64,000 nucleotides of DNA from Streptomyces dysideae (lineage in GTDB: Bacteria; Actinomycetota; Actinomycetes; Streptomycetales; Streptomycetaceae): contig NZ_KQ949077.1 of NCBI RefSeq assembly GCF_001514305.1, positions 231,721-295,720 on the forward strand. Reading direction: 5' to 3'. A program made the translations under genes and the position numbers. The notes below the pieces were generated by a model. That model did not search any database and was not told the DNA's origin. It worked only from the letters and a program-made list of their open reading frames with translations. Shown piece after piece: positions 27,831-36,585 of this stretch; position 1 is the stretch's first letter, and the number at the start of each line of letters is the position of its first letter.

Positions 27831-27842
27831 CTACGCGCGTAG
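27831..27842. promoter_or_regulatory. Nucleoside-regulon element CTACGCGCGTAG (deoC)
   Basis: Perfect palindrome ending 13 bases before the deoC GTG and touching a TATGCT -10 hexamer at 27844-27849. Binding here would block RNA polymerase. Confidence 0.75.
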
Positions 27843-27855
27843 ATATGCTCGGCTG

Positions 27856-28851
27856 GTGACCATGCCCACCAATGCACCCTCCCCCACTGCTGAACGCGTG
27901 GGCGGTACCCCCACACACGCTCTCCAGGACGTGACCGCGTCCGACAGCACGCTGCGCCGCTTCCTCCACGGGCTGCCCGGCGTCGACGCGGTCGGCCTGG
28001 AGGCGCGCGCCGCCTCCCTCGGCACCCGTTCCATCAAGACGACCGCCAAGGCGTACGCCATCGACCTCGCCATCTCGATGGTCGACCTGACGACGCTGGA
28101 AGGCGCGGACACCCCGGGCAAGGTCCGGGCGCTCGGCGCCAAGGCGGTCCACCCCGACCCGACCGACCGCACGACACCCGCCACGGCCGCGGTCTGTGTC
28201 TATCCCGACATGGTGGCCACCGCCAAGGCGGCCGTCGCCGGTTCCTCCGTGAAGGTCGCCTCGGTCGCCACCGCCTTCCCGGCGGGCCGCGCGCCGATCG
28301 CCGTCAAGCTGGCCGACGTGCGTGAGGCCATCGACGCGGGCGCCGACGAGATCGACATGGTCATCGACCGCGGGGCGTTCCTCGCGGGCCACTACGCGAA
28401 GGTGTACGAGGAGATCGTCGCCGTGAAGGAGACCTGCGGGACGAGCGCCCGCCTGAAGGTCATCTTCGAGACCGGCGAGCTGTCGACGTACGACAACATC
28501 CGCCGCGCCAGCTGGCTCGGCATGCTGGCCGGCGCGGACTTCATCAAGACGTCCACCGGCAAGGTCGCGGTGAACGCCACTCCCGCGAACACCCTCCTGA
28601 TGCTGGAAGCCGTACGCGACTTCCGCGCCCAGACCGGCGTCCAGGTCGGCGTGAAGCCGGCCGGCGGCATCCGCACCACCAAGGACGCCGTCAAGTTCCT
28701 GGTCCTGGTCAACGAGACCGTCGGCGAGGACTGGCTGGACAACCACTGGTTCCGCTTCGGCGCCTCCTCGCTCCTGAACGACCTGCTGATGCAGCGTCAG
28801 AAGCTGGCCACCGGCCGCTACTCCGGCCCTGACTACGTTACGGTGGACTGA
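27856..28851 (+). CDS. deoC: Deoxyribose-phosphate aldolase
   Basis: Cleaves 2-deoxy-D-ribose-5-phosphate to glyceraldehyde-3-phosphate and acetaldehyde, the last step of deoxynucleoside breakdown. The 331-residue TIM-barrel protein carries the Schiff-base Lys in FIKTSTGKV and the second catalytic Lys in GVKPAGGIR; the DIDMVIDRG segment is also typical. About 45 N-terminal residues exceed the E. coli enzyme, as in other actinobacteria. The GTG at 27856 is six bases after TATGCT, a leaderless arrangement; an ATG two codons later is the alternative. It is followed three bases later by an aldehyde dehydrogenase, so the acetaldehyde may be oxidised by a co-transcribed enzyme. Confidence 0.93.
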   Translation: MTMPTNAPSPTAERVGGTPTHALQDVTASDSTLRRFLHGLPGVDAVGLEARAASLGTRSIKTTAKAYAIDLAISMVDLTTLEGADTPGKVRALGAKAVHPDPTDRTTPATAAVCVYPDMVATAKAAVAGSSVKVASVATAFPAGRAPIAVKLADVREAIDAGADEIDMVIDRGAFLAGHYAKVYEEIVAVKETCGTSARLKVIFETGELSTYDNIRRASWLGMLAGADFIKTSTGKVAVNATPANTLLMLEAVRDFRAQTGVQVGVKPAGGIRTTKDAVKFLVLVNETVGEDWLDNHWFRFGASSLLNDLLMQRQKLATGRYSGPDYVTVD

Positions 28852-28854
28852 CTA

Positions 28855-30285
28855 ATGGCATTCGAGTACGCACCGGCTCCCGAGTCGCGCGCGATCGTCA
28901 ACATCGCCCCGTTGTACGGCCTGTTCATCGACGGCGAGTTCGTCGAAAGCTCGGGTGGGGATCTCAACAAGACGGTCAGTCCGTCCACCGAAGAGGTACT
29001 GGCCGAGTACACCCAGGCCAACGCCGAAGACGTCGACCGCGCCGTGAAGGCCGCCCGCAAGGCCTTCGAGAAGTGGTCGGCGCTGCCCGGCGCCGAGCGC
29101 GCGAAGTACCTGTTCCGCATCGCCCGCATCATCCAGGAGCGCAGCCGCGAGCTGGCCGTCCTGGAGACGCTGGACAACGGCAAGCCCATCAGGGAGACGC
29201 GCGACGCCGACCTCCCCCTGGTCGCCGCGCACTTCTTCTACTACGCGGGCTGGGCGGACAAGCTCGACCACGCCGGTTTCGGTACGAACCCGCGGCCCCT
29301 CGGCGTCGCCGGCCAGGTCATCCCCTGGAACTTCCCGCTCCTGATGCTGGCGTGGAAGATCGCCCCGGCACTGGCGACGGGCAACACGGTGGTACTGAAG
29401 CCCGCCGAGACGACCCCCCTCTCCGCGCTCTTCTTCGCGGACATCTGCCGCCAGGCAGGCCTGCCGAAGGGCGTCGTGAACATCGTCACCGGGGACGGCC
29501 GCACCGGCGCAGCCCTCGTCGCCCACCCGGACGTCAACAAGGTCGCGTTCACGGGCTCCACGGCCGTCGGCAAGGAGATCGCGCGGACCGTCGCCGGCTC
29601 CCGCAAGAAGCTCACCCTCGAACTGGGCGGCAAGGGCGCCAACATCGTCTTCGACGACGCCCCGATCGACCAGGCCGTCGAGGGCATCGTGAGCGGCATC
29701 TTCTTCAACCAGGGCCAGGTCTGCTGCGCGGGCAGCCGTCTCCTGGTCCAGGAGTCGATCCAGGAGGAGCTGCTGGAGTCCCTCAAGCGCAGGCTCTCCA
29801 CCCTCCGCCTCGGCGACCCCCTCGACAAGAACACGGACATCGGCGCCATCAACTCCGCCGAGCAGCTGGCCCGTATCACCGCCCTCACCGCGCAGGGCGA
29901 GGCGGAGGGCGCCGAGCGCTGGTCGCCGGCCTGTGAACTCCCGTCGTCCGGCTACTGGTTCGCCCCGACGCTGTTCACGAACGTCACCCAGGCGCACACC
30001 ATCGCCCGCGACGAGATCTTCGGCCCTGTGCTGTCCGTCCTCACCTTCCGCACCCCGGACGAGGCCGTCGCCAAGGCCAACAACAGCCAGTACGGCCTGT
30101 CGGCGGGCATCTGGACGGAGAAGGGGTCGAGGATCCTCGCCGTCGCGAACAAGCTCCGCGCGGGCGTGATCTGGTCCAACACGTTCAACAAGTTCGATCC
30201 GACGTCGCCGTTCGGCGGCTACAAGGAGTCGGGCTTCGGCCGCGAGGGCGGCCGCCACGGCCTGGAGGCGTACCTCGATGTCTGA
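28855..30285 (+). CDS. Aldehyde dehydrogenase (catalytic partner)
   Basis: A 476-residue NAD(P)-dependent aldehyde dehydrogenase. The motifs are complete: VIPWNFPLLM, KPAETTPLSAL, FTGSTAVGKEIAR, the general base Glu in LELGGKGANIVF, the catalytic Cys in FFNQGQVCCAGSR, and EIFGPVLSV. It begins three bases after the deoC stop and overlaps the following short dehydrogenase gene by eight bases, so the three are almost surely one operon. Acetaldehyde from DeoC is the likely physiological substrate, by context only. Confidence 0.92.
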   Translation: MAFEYAPAPESRAIVNIAPLYGLFIDGEFVESSGGDLNKTVSPSTEEVLAEYTQANAEDVDRAVKAARKAFEKWSALPGAERAKYLFRIARIIQERSRELAVLETLDNGKPIRETRDADLPLVAAHFFYYAGWADKLDHAGFGTNPRPLGVAGQVIPWNFPLLMLAWKIAPALATGNTVVLKPAETTPLSALFFADICRQAGLPKGVVNIVTGDGRTGAALVAHPDVNKVAFTGSTAVGKEIARTVAGSRKKLTLELGGKGANIVFDDAPIDQAVEGIVSGIFFNQGQVCCAGSRLLVQESIQEELLESLKRRLSTLRLGDPLDKNTDIGAINSAEQLARITALTAQGEAEGAERWSPACELPSSGYWFAPTLFTNVTQAHTIARDEIFGPVLSVLTFRTPDEAVAKANNSQYGLSAGIWTEKGSRILAVANKLRAGVIWSNTFNKFDPTSPFGGYKESGFGREGGRHGLEAYLDV

Positions 30286-31210
30286 GAAGACCGAAAAGAC
30301 CGAACCGCGCCTGTCGGTCTTCAAGACCTACAAGCTGTACGTCGGCGGGAAGTTCCCGCGTTCCGAGAGCGGCCGGGTGTACGAGGTGACGACGAAGACA
30401 TCAGCCGCCGGCGCGGCAGGGAAGGGCAACTGGCTGGCGAACGCGCCGCTCTCCTCCCGCAAGGACGCCCGTGACGCCGTGGTCGCGGCCCGCAAGGCGT
30501 TCGGCGGCTGGTCCGGCGCGACCGCGTACAACCGCGGCCAGATCCTCTACCGCGTCGCGGAGATGCTCGAGGGTCGCAAGGCGCAGTTCGTCCACGAGGT
30601 CGCGGACGCCGAGGGCCTGTCCAAGTCCAAGGCCGCCGTCCAGGTGGACGCGGCGATCGACCGCTGGGTCTGGTACGCGGGCTGGACGGACAAGATCGCC
30701 CAGGTCGTGGGCGGCGGAAACCCGGTAGCGGGCCCGTACTTCAACCTCTCCTCCCCCGAACCGACGGGCGTGGTCACGGTCCTGGCCCCGCAGGAGTCGT
30801 CGTTCCTGGGCCTGGTCTCGGTGATCGCCCCGGTGATCGCGACGGGCAACACGGCCGTCGTGGTGGCATCGGAGAAGTCCCCGCTCCCGGCGCTCTCCCT
30901 GGGCGAGGTACTGGCCACCTCCGACCTGCCCGGCGGTGTCGTCAATATCCTCTCCGGCCGTACGGCGGAGATCGCGACGCCCCTCGCGGCGCACCAGGAC
31001 GTCAACGCGATCGACCTGGCGGGCGCCGACGACGTACTGGCGAAGGAGCTGGAGATCGCGGCGGCCGACAATCTGAAGCGCGTTCTCCGTCCACAGCCTG
31101 TGGACAACTGGTCGGAGACTCCCGGCATCGACCGCATGACGGCGTTCCTGGAGACGAAGACGGTCTGGCACCCGACGGGTTCACTGGGCGCGTCCGGCTC
31201 GTCGTACTGA
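30278..31210 (+). CDS. Truncated aldehyde dehydrogenase-like protein lacking the catalytic domain
   Basis: A 310-residue aldehyde dehydrogenase homologue that keeps the Rossmann NAD-binding half (KAFGGWSGATAYNRGQILYR, WYAGWTDKIAQV, GVVTVLAPQESS, DLPGGVVNILSG) but stops before the catalytic Cys and oligomerisation region. The LELGG general-base motif is also replaced. Its gene overlaps that of the full-length enzyme by eight bases. A catalytic dehydrogenase plus an inactive partial one resembles ALDH16, where both are fused in one chain. A structural or regulatory partner role is inferred. Followed by a hairpin. Confidence 0.82.
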   Translation: MSEKTEKTEPRLSVFKTYKLYVGGKFPRSESGRVYEVTTKTSAAGAAGKGNWLANAPLSSRKDARDAVVAARKAFGGWSGATAYNRGQILYRVAEMLEGRKAQFVHEVADAEGLSKSKAAVQVDAAIDRWVWYAGWTDKIAQVVGGGNPVAGPYFNLSSPEPTGVVTVLAPQESSFLGLVSVIAPVIATGNTAVVVASEKSPLPALSLGEVLATSDLPGGVVNILSGRTAEIATPLAAHQDVNAIDLAGADDVLAKELEIAAADNLKRVLRPQPVDNWSETPGIDRMTAFLETKTVWHPTGSLGASGSSY

Positions 31211-31223
31211 CAGCCACCACAGA

Positions 31224-31270
31224 CCGGAGGGCCGCGCTTCCCCACCGTCCGGGGGAAAACGCGGCCCTCC
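31224..31270. terminator. Bidirectional hairpin
   Basis: CGGAGGGCCGCG (31224-31235) pairs with CGCGGCCCTCCG (31259-31270), between the stops of the dehydrogenase operon and the convergent secreted-protein gene. Confidence 0.75.
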
Positions 31271-31277
31271 GTCACGC

Positions 31278-31688
31278 TCAGCCGCCCAGCAGCCCCGTCG
31301 CCGGTCCCACCACCGGCATGCTCCCGATCGACTGCGCCTGCGCCACCGGGCCCGTCAGCGCCTGCGAGGTCAGCGGCTTGAAGTCGGCGAGCTGGGTGCC
31401 GACGCCGTTGTCGAGGGGGTCGACGCCGGTACCGGCGAGCGGGTTGGGCTTGAGGTCGGAGATCGGGCCCATGACGTAGCCCACCGCGCCGGTGAGGGCC
31501 TGGAGACCGGTCTGCGGGTCGACGCTGCCCAGCGAGGCGGGGCGGGTGCGCATCGCGTCGACGACGGGCTCGGTGTCCGCGAAGGCGGTTGCGGCGCCTG
31601 CGCCCAAGGCGACGCCCGCGGTCGCGAGGGCGATCAGGGCGCGCTGGGCGGTGGGGTTGTGGGGGGACGCGTGTCGGGCCATGGTCAC
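31278..31688 (-). CDS. Small secreted protein, unknown function
   Basis: About 136 residues with a clear signal peptide (basic start, then ALIALATAGVALGAGAATAFA-D). The mature part is rich in Gly, Pro, Leu, Val and Thr with no Cys and no known domain (GLLGG at the end). Its composition and its GLLGG ending resemble the other small exported protein at 37511, suggesting members of one Streptomyces family. The start may be the GTG at 31688 (AAGG five bases upstream) or the ATG at 31682. Confidence 0.72.
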   Translation of the reverse strand: MTMARHASPHNPTAQRALIALATAGVALGAGAATAFADTEPVVDAMRTRPASLGSVDPQTGLQALTGAVGYVMGPISDLKPNPLAGTGVDPLDNGVGTQLADFKPLTSQALTGPVAQAQSIGSMPVVGPATGLLGG

Positions 31689-31810
31689 TGCCGCCTTCTA
31701 CTTCACAGGGTAATCATGTCGACACCAAGGGTAGTTGAGTTGTGACGCGCGCATCAAAGGCGACCCGCGGGGTCGTTCACCGGGCCGGTGATGCCTCACA
31801 CTGGTGTCCC

Positions 31811-32446
31811 GTGAGTTCCCATCTGCCCATACCGACGCGAGTCGTGCTGCTCTGCGGCCCCTCCGGCTCCGGCAAGTCCCTTCTCGCGGCCCGCTCCGGC
31901 CTTCCGGTGCTGCGGCTCGACGACTTCTACAAGGAGGGCGACGACCCGACGCTGCCGCAGGTCCCCGGGAGCTCCGACATCGACTGGGACCACCCCGGCT
32001 CCTGGGACGCGGACACCGCCGTGGCCGCGATCACGGAGCTGTGCCGCACGGGGCGTACGAACGTCCCGCTGTACGACATCTCGCTGAGCGCCCGCACCGG
32101 CGAGGAGGCCGTCGAGATCGGGCGGACCCCGCTGTTCATCGCGGAGGGCATCTTCGCCGCGGAGATCGTCACGCGCTGCCGTGAGCTCGGTGTGCTGGCC
32201 GACGCGCTCTGCCTGAGCCGCGGCCCGGTGAAGACGTTCCGCCGCCGCTTCCTGAGGGACCTCAGGGAGGGCCGCAAGTCCGTGCCGTTCCTCGTCCGCC
32301 GCGGCTGGCGCCTGATGCGCGCCGAGCGCTCCATCGTGGCCCGCCAGACGGCCCTGGGCGCCCATGCCTGCGACCGTGACGAGGCGATGGGCCGGCTGGC
32401 GGCAGCGGCGGCCGGGCGGTGCGCCACGACCCGTACGGCGGTCTGA
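31811..32446 (+). CDS. Uridine kinase-like P-loop protein
   Basis: A 211-residue kinase-like protein. A Walker A GPSGSGKSLLA near residue 15 is followed by LRLDDFYKEGDDPTLP, which matches the uridine kinase substrate loop, then DWDHPGSWD and PLFIAEGIFAAEI. The usual role is ATP-dependent phosphorylation of uridine or cytidine, opposite to the breakdown enzymes nearby. No CTACGCGCGT element lies upstream. The GTG at 31811 lacks a ribosome site and may be leaderless. Convergent with sigQ. Confidence 0.8.
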   Translation: MSSHLPIPTRVVLLCGPSGSGKSLLAARSGLPVLRLDDFYKEGDDPTLPQVPGSSDIDWDHPGSWDADTAVAAITELCRTGRTNVPLYDISLSARTGEEAVEIGRTPLFIAEGIFAAEIVTRCRELGVLADALCLSRGPVKTFRRRFLRDLREGRKSVPFLVRRGWRLMRAERSIVARQTALGAHACDRDEAMGRLAAAAAGRCATTRTAV

Positions 32447-32467
32447 CGGACATAGACGGAAAAGAAG

Positions 32468-32504
32468 GCGGGACTGGACGGACCCCCCGGCCCTCCAGTC
32501 CCGC
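32468..32504. terminator. Bidirectional hairpin
   Basis: GCGGGACTGGA (32468-32478) pairs with TCCAGTCCCGC (32494-32504), followed by a pyrimidine-rich run, between the convergent uridine kinase-like gene and sigQ. Confidence 0.75.
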
Positions 32505-32630
32505 TCTCTTCGTGCTCCCCCGGGTTTCCCCCGTACATCCCCCGTACGTCCCGTAGGAGCTTCCCCCGCGCTTTCCCCCGTTGGTTCCCCCCAGTTACCG
32601 CTCCCCCGTTACTTGCTCCCCCCGGGACCT

Positions 32631-33389
32631 TCAGGCGACAAGCTCCCCGAAGGCGTCCTCCTCGTCACGGCCGAAGCTGAGGACCTCGTCCTCACGCAGC
32701 CGGCGGAGCGACCGCCAGATGCTGGACTTCACCGTGCCGACACTGATGTCGAGGATCTCCGCGATCTCCGGGTCCGTGCGGCCCTCGTAGTAGCGCAGGA
32801 CCAGCATGGTGCGCTGGAGCTCGGGCAGCCGGGCCAGCGCCTGCCACAGGACCGCGCGCAGTTCGGTGCCGCGCATCGCGTCCGTGTCGCCGGGCGTCTC
32901 CGGCAGTTCCTCGGTCGGGTACTCGTTCAGCTTGCGGCGGCGCCACGCGCTGATGTGCAGGTTGGTCATCGTCCGTCGCAGGTAACCCCCGACGGCGGCC
33001 TTGTCACTGATCCGGTCCCACGCCCGGTACGTCGAGAACAGCGCGCTCTGCAGCAGGTCCTCGGCCTCGAAGCGGTCGCCGGTGAGGTGGTAGGCGGTTG
33101 CGTACAGGGAGGCGCGGCGCTCCTGGACGTAGGCGGTAAACGCCGCTTCGGCATCTACAGTCTCCGACAGCGAACGACGCTCCCCCGAGTCCTCCCTGTA
33201 CGCGGCTCCCCCGTGAGCCTCCCCCTGGTGTGCGTCAACCACCGTCATGTACGCGGTGTGCTGACGCCCGGTGCCGCGAGCGCACCCCCGCCCGCTTGCG
33301 GCACCGGACTTCTCGGAACCCCGGTTCGCGGTCACGTCGTGCAGGCGCGTGATCACTGCGCTGGTGCTGGTGCCTTGCAGCGTGTTCAT
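32631..33389 (-). CDS. sigQ: ECF sigma factor SigQ
   Basis: A 252-residue RNA polymerase sigma factor of the SigE-like ECF group. Region 2 (AYVQERRASLYATAYHLTGDRFEAEDLLQ...) and region 4 (LPELQRTMLVLRYYEGRTDPEIAEILDISVGTVKSSIWRSLRRLRE) are complete, with a long N-terminal extension of about 75 residues. It is divergent from afsQ1-afsQ2. In S. coelicolor SigQ is a target of AfsQ1 and opposes its effect on antibiotic production. The ATG at 33389 has GGGGGG upstream. Adjacent GTCAC repeats lie in the shared promoter region. No anti-sigma gene is next to it. Confidence 0.9.
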   Translation of the reverse strand: MNTLQGTSTSAVITRLHDVTANRGSEKSGAASGRGCARGTGRQHTAYMTVVDAHQGEAHGGAAYREDSGERRSLSETVDAEAAFTAYVQERRASLYATAYHLTGDRFEAEDLLQSALFSTYRAWDRISDKAAVGGYLRRTMTNLHISAWRRRKLNEYPTEELPETPGDTDAMRGTELRAVLWQALARLPELQRTMLVLRYYEGRTDPEIAEILDISVGTVKSSIWRSLRRLREDEVLSFGRDEEDAFGELVA

Positions 33390-33486
33390 CTCGCGCCCCC
33401 CGTCGTGGACTTACCGGTGTTCTGCTTGCCGTCTTGCTTGTGACGAAAAGCTTGCCCGGGCCACTTCATGGCCGTGTCCGCCGACT

Positions 33487-33502
33487 GTCACAGACCTGTC
33501 AC
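33487..33502. promoter_or_regulatory. AfsQ1 box, GTCAC-N6-GTCAC
   Basis: GTCAC at 33487-33491 and 33498-33502 with six bases between, matching the known AfsQ1 consensus GTnAC-n6-GTnAC. A third GTCAC lies at 33547-33551. The site is in the sigQ-afsQ1 divergent promoter region, consistent with direct control of sigQ and possible autoregulation. Confidence 0.8.
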
Positions 33503-33623
33503 AGGGGTCGGTCCGGGGGCCCTGTCCTCAGCTGACGGACAGTTCCGTCACAGACAGGCGCGCTACGAGCACGGATCCATACAGGTGTCGCAACCCCGCC
33601 CCGCCATGGGCCAGAATGAGCCT

Positions 33624-34301
33624 GTGCCTTCCCTGTTGCTGATCGAGGACGACGACGCCATCCGTACGGCCCTGGAGCTCTCACTGACGCGCCAGGGACA
33701 CCGGGTGGCCACCGCTGCCACCGGCGAAGACGGTCTGAAGCTTTTGCGCGAGCAGCGGCCTGACCTGATCGTGCTGGATGTGATGCTGCCCGGTATCGAC
33801 GGGTTCGAGGTGTGCCGGCGCATCCGGCGCACGGACCAGCTGCCGATCATCCTGCTCACCGCGCGCAGCGATGACATCGACGTGGTGGTCGGCCTCGAGT
33901 CCGGTGCGGACGACTATGTCGTCAAACCCGTGCAGGGGCGGGTCCTCGACGCCCGGATCCGGGCCGTGCTGCGGCGCGGGGAGCGGGAGTCGAACGACGC
34001 GGCGACCTTCGGCAGTCTCGTCATCGACCGCGCGGCGATGACCGTGACGAAGAACGGCGAGGACCTCCAGCTGACCCCGACCGAGTTGCGGCTGCTGCTG
34101 GAGCTGAGCCGGCGGCCGGGTCAGGCGCTGTCGCGGCAGCAACTGCTGCGTCTCGTCTGGGAGCACGACTACCTCGGTGACTCGCGACTCGTGGACGCGT
34201 GTGTGCAGCGGCTGCGCGCCAAGGTGGAGGACGTGCCGTCGTCCCCGACGCTGATCCGTACCGTGCGCGGCGTGGGCTATCGGCTGGACACTCCTCAGTG
34301 A
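33624..34301 (+). CDS. afsQ1: Response regulator AfsQ1
   Basis: OmpR-type regulator of nitrogen/glutamate-linked control of secondary metabolism and development. The 225-residue protein has a receiver domain (about 1-120) with acidic pocket EDD near residues 8-10, phospho-acceptor Asp in VLDVMLPGIDG (about residue 52), Thr in LLTARSDD, Lys in DDYVVKPV. A winged helix ends in TVRGVGYRL. The GTG at 33624 has CAGAAT ending six bases before it, again leaderless-like. It overlaps afsQ2 by four bases (GTGA). Confidence 0.95.
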   Translation: MPSLLLIEDDDAIRTALELSLTRQGHRVATAATGEDGLKLLREQRPDLIVLDVMLPGIDGFEVCRRIRRTDQLPIILLTARSDDIDVVVGLESGADDYVVKPVQGRVLDARIRAVLRRGERESNDAATFGSLVIDRAAMTVTKNGEDLQLTPTELRLLLELSRRPGQALSRQQLLRLVWEHDYLGDSRLVDACVQRLRAKVEDVPSSPTLIRTVRGVGYRLDTPQ

Positions 34302-35863
34302 CCGAAGCGCAGGGAGGGGTCCGCGGCTGGGCCGCGGCCCGTAAGGGAGTGTGGTCGTGGCTGCGGTTCACCAGTCTGCGGCTGCGTCTCGTGGTCGTCT
34401 TCGGTCTGGTGGCGCTCACCGCCGCCGTGTCCGCGTCCGGGATCGCCTACTGGCTCAACCGCGAGGCGGTGCTCAGGCGCGCCCAGGACGCGGTGCTGCG
34501 GGACTTCGAGCAGGAGATGCAGATCCGCGCGGGCCTGCTGCCCGAGGAGCCGACGCAGGACGAACTGCAGCACACCGCGGGGCAGATGGCCAACAGCAGC
34601 CAGCGGTTCAGTGTGCTGCTGGTGGCGCGGGACGGGAACGGCAAGACGGTGTACGGCAGTTCGGGTGGCTTGAGCGGCTTCTCGCTGCAGGACGTGCCGC
34701 GTTCGCTGCGCGAGGCGGTGAACGAGCGGCAGAAGGTGGACTCCGAGAACGCGTCCGAGTACCGCCTGTACTGGCAGCGGGTCGTGGAGGACGGCACCCC
34801 GTATCTGGTCGCCGGCACGAGGGTGGTCGGCGACGGCCCCACCGGCTACATGCTCAAGTCGCTCAAGCCTGAGGCCAAGGACCTCAACTCCCTGGCCTGG
34901 TCGCTCGGTATCGCCACGGGCCTGGCGCTGATCGGCTCCGCGCTGCTCGCGCAGGCCGCCGCCACGACCGTACTGAAGCCGGTGCACCGTCTCGGTGTCG
35001 CCGCCCGTCGGCTCGGCGAGGGCAAGCTGGACACCCGGCTGCGGGTGTCGGGGACCGACGAACTGGCCGATCTGTCACGGACGTTCAACAACGCGGCCGC
35101 GGCGCTGGAGAAGCGGGTCGCGGACATGGCCGGGCGGGACGACGCGTCCCGGCGCTTCGTGGCCGACATGTCGCACGAACTGCGTACGCCGCTCACCGCG
35201 ATCACCGCGGTGACGGAGGTGCTGGAGGAGGAGCTGGACGCCGAGACCGGCAGCGTGGACCCGATGATCGAGCCCGCCGTCCGGCTCGTGGTCAGCGAGA
35301 CGCGGCGGCTGAACAACCTGGTCGAGAACCTCATGGAGGTCACCCGCTTCGACGCGGGCACCGCCCGGCTGGTCCTGGACGACGTCGAACTCGCCGACCA
35401 GATCACCGCCTGCATCGACGCCCGGGCCTGGCTGGACGCCGTGGAGCTGGACGCCGAGCGCGGCCTGCACGCCCGGCTCGACCCGCGCCGCCTGGACGTC
35501 ATACTGGCCAACCTCATCGGCAACGCGCTCAAGCACGGCGGTTCGCCGGTGCGGGTGTCGGTGCGGGAGGCGGCCGAGGAGATCGTCATCGAGGTGCAGG
35601 ACCACGGGCCCGGCATCCCCGAGGACGTCCTGCCGCACGTCTTCGACCGCTTCTACAAGGCGAGCGCCTCCCGGCCGCGCTCCGAGGGCAGCGGACTGGG
35701 CCTGTCCATCGCCCTGGAGAACGCCCACATCCACGGCGGCGAGATCACCGCCGCCAACTCCCCCGAGGGGGGCGCGGTGTTCACACTGCGGCTGCCGAAG
35801 GACGCGTCGGCGCTCATGGCGGAGGCCGAGCAGGCCGAGCAGGCCGAGAAGGGGGACGCCTGA
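34298..35863 (+). CDS. afsQ2: Sensor histidine kinase AfsQ2
   Basis: Membrane kinase paired with AfsQ1. About 521 residues: helix one after the basic N-terminus (LVVVFGLVALTAAVSASGIAYWL), an extracytoplasmic sensor region of about 150 residues, helix two (SLGIATGLALIGSALLAQAAA), HAMP, the phospho-acceptor His in MSHELRTPLTAI, and an HATPase domain with N, G1 and G2 boxes (LIGNALKHGG, DHGPGIPEDV, GSGLGLSIA). The C-terminus has a small repeat of Ala-Glu-Gln. Translational coupling with afsQ1 (GTGA) and with afsQ3 (TGATG) is seen. Confidence 0.94.
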   Translation: MTEAQGGVRGWAAARKGVWSWLRFTSLRLRLVVVFGLVALTAAVSASGIAYWLNREAVLRRAQDAVLRDFEQEMQIRAGLLPEEPTQDELQHTAGQMANSSQRFSVLLVARDGNGKTVYGSSGGLSGFSLQDVPRSLREAVNERQKVDSENASEYRLYWQRVVEDGTPYLVAGTRVVGDGPTGYMLKSLKPEAKDLNSLAWSLGIATGLALIGSALLAQAAATTVLKPVHRLGVAARRLGEGKLDTRLRVSGTDELADLSRTFNNAAAALEKRVADMAGRDDASRRFVADMSHELRTPLTAITAVTEVLEEELDAETGSVDPMIEPAVRLVVSETRRLNNLVENLMEVTRFDAGTARLVLDDVELADQITACIDARAWLDAVELDAERGLHARLDPRRLDVILANLIGNALKHGGSPVRVSVREAAEEIVIEVQDHGPGIPEDVLPHVFDRFYKASASRPRSEGSGLGLSIALENAHIHGGEITAANSPEGGAVFTLRLPKDASALMAEAEQAEQAEKGDA

Positions 35864-36513
35864 TGACCGTACGCCGCGCGCGACGCGACGGTGCCGTGGG
35901 GGGACGCCACGCGCGCGTACGGCCCCTGCTGGCCCTGCCCGTGCTCGCCGCCCTGCTCGCCGGGTGCGGGATCCGGGCCACCGAGGTGCCGACCGACTTC
36001 GGTCCGGCGCCGTCGCGGGTGCACTGTTCGCTGTCCGAGCCGGACGTGTCGACGCAGGCCGCGCGGGGGCTCGCGGCCCGGGTGTTCCTGCTGTGCGGGT
36101 CGTCGCTGGTGGCCGTCGACCGGTCGGTGCGGGTGCCGGAGGGTACGGCGGACTCGGAGCGGCGCGTGCTGGTGGCGCAGGCGCTGCTCGACGAGCTGGA
36201 GACGGCGCCGTCGTCCGCCGAGAAGGAGGCCGGGTACACCACGGACGTGCGGGGTGGCATGGGCGTCACGGGGCCGCGGCCCGGGGACCCGGAGGAGACG
36301 CTCCGGCTGAGCGCCCCGCCGAACGGCCTCGCGTCCTACGCCCTCGCCCAGATCGTCTGTACGTTCTCGGACTCGACGGCCGCCGAGGGCGACGGCTCGG
36401 TCATCCTGGGCGGCCCGGGCGACGAGCCGCTGCGCAGCTACGAGTGCACGAACGAGGTGCGGACCCGGCCGGGCAGCAACGAGCCGCCGTCGAGCGAGGT
36501 CGGCGGCGCCTGA
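35863..36513 (+). CDS. afsQ3: Lipoprotein AfsQ3
   Basis: A 216-residue predicted lipoprotein whose signal ends in LLAGC (Cys near residue 35) after a basic start. The mature domain has four further Cys residues. Its ATG overlaps the afsQ2 stop (TGATG), so it belongs to the two-component operon. Location outside the membrane beside AfsQ2 suggests a role in signal sensing or in tuning the kinase; that is inference. The gene order afsQ1-afsQ2-afsQ3 matches S. coelicolor. Confidence 0.85.
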   Translation: MTVRRARRDGAVGGRHARVRPLLALPVLAALLAGCGIRATEVPTDFGPAPSRVHCSLSEPDVSTQAARGLAARVFLLCGSSLVAVDRSVRVPEGTADSERRVLVAQALLDELETAPSSAEKEAGYTTDVRGGMGVTGPRPGDPEETLRLSAPPNGLASYALAQIVCTFSDSTAAEGDGSVILGGPGDEPLRSYECTNEVRTRPGSNEPPSSEVGGA

Positions 36514-36585
36514 GGCGGGGTGTGGCGGACGACTCACCCGGTAGTGGGGTGACATCCCGGAACCGATCCTGCCGGGGGGCGCGTC

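Noticed and set aside
31736..31760. TGACGCGCGCATC before the uridine kinase-like gene as a regulon site
   Set aside because: Lacks CTACGCGCGT and is not a palindrome of the same kind.
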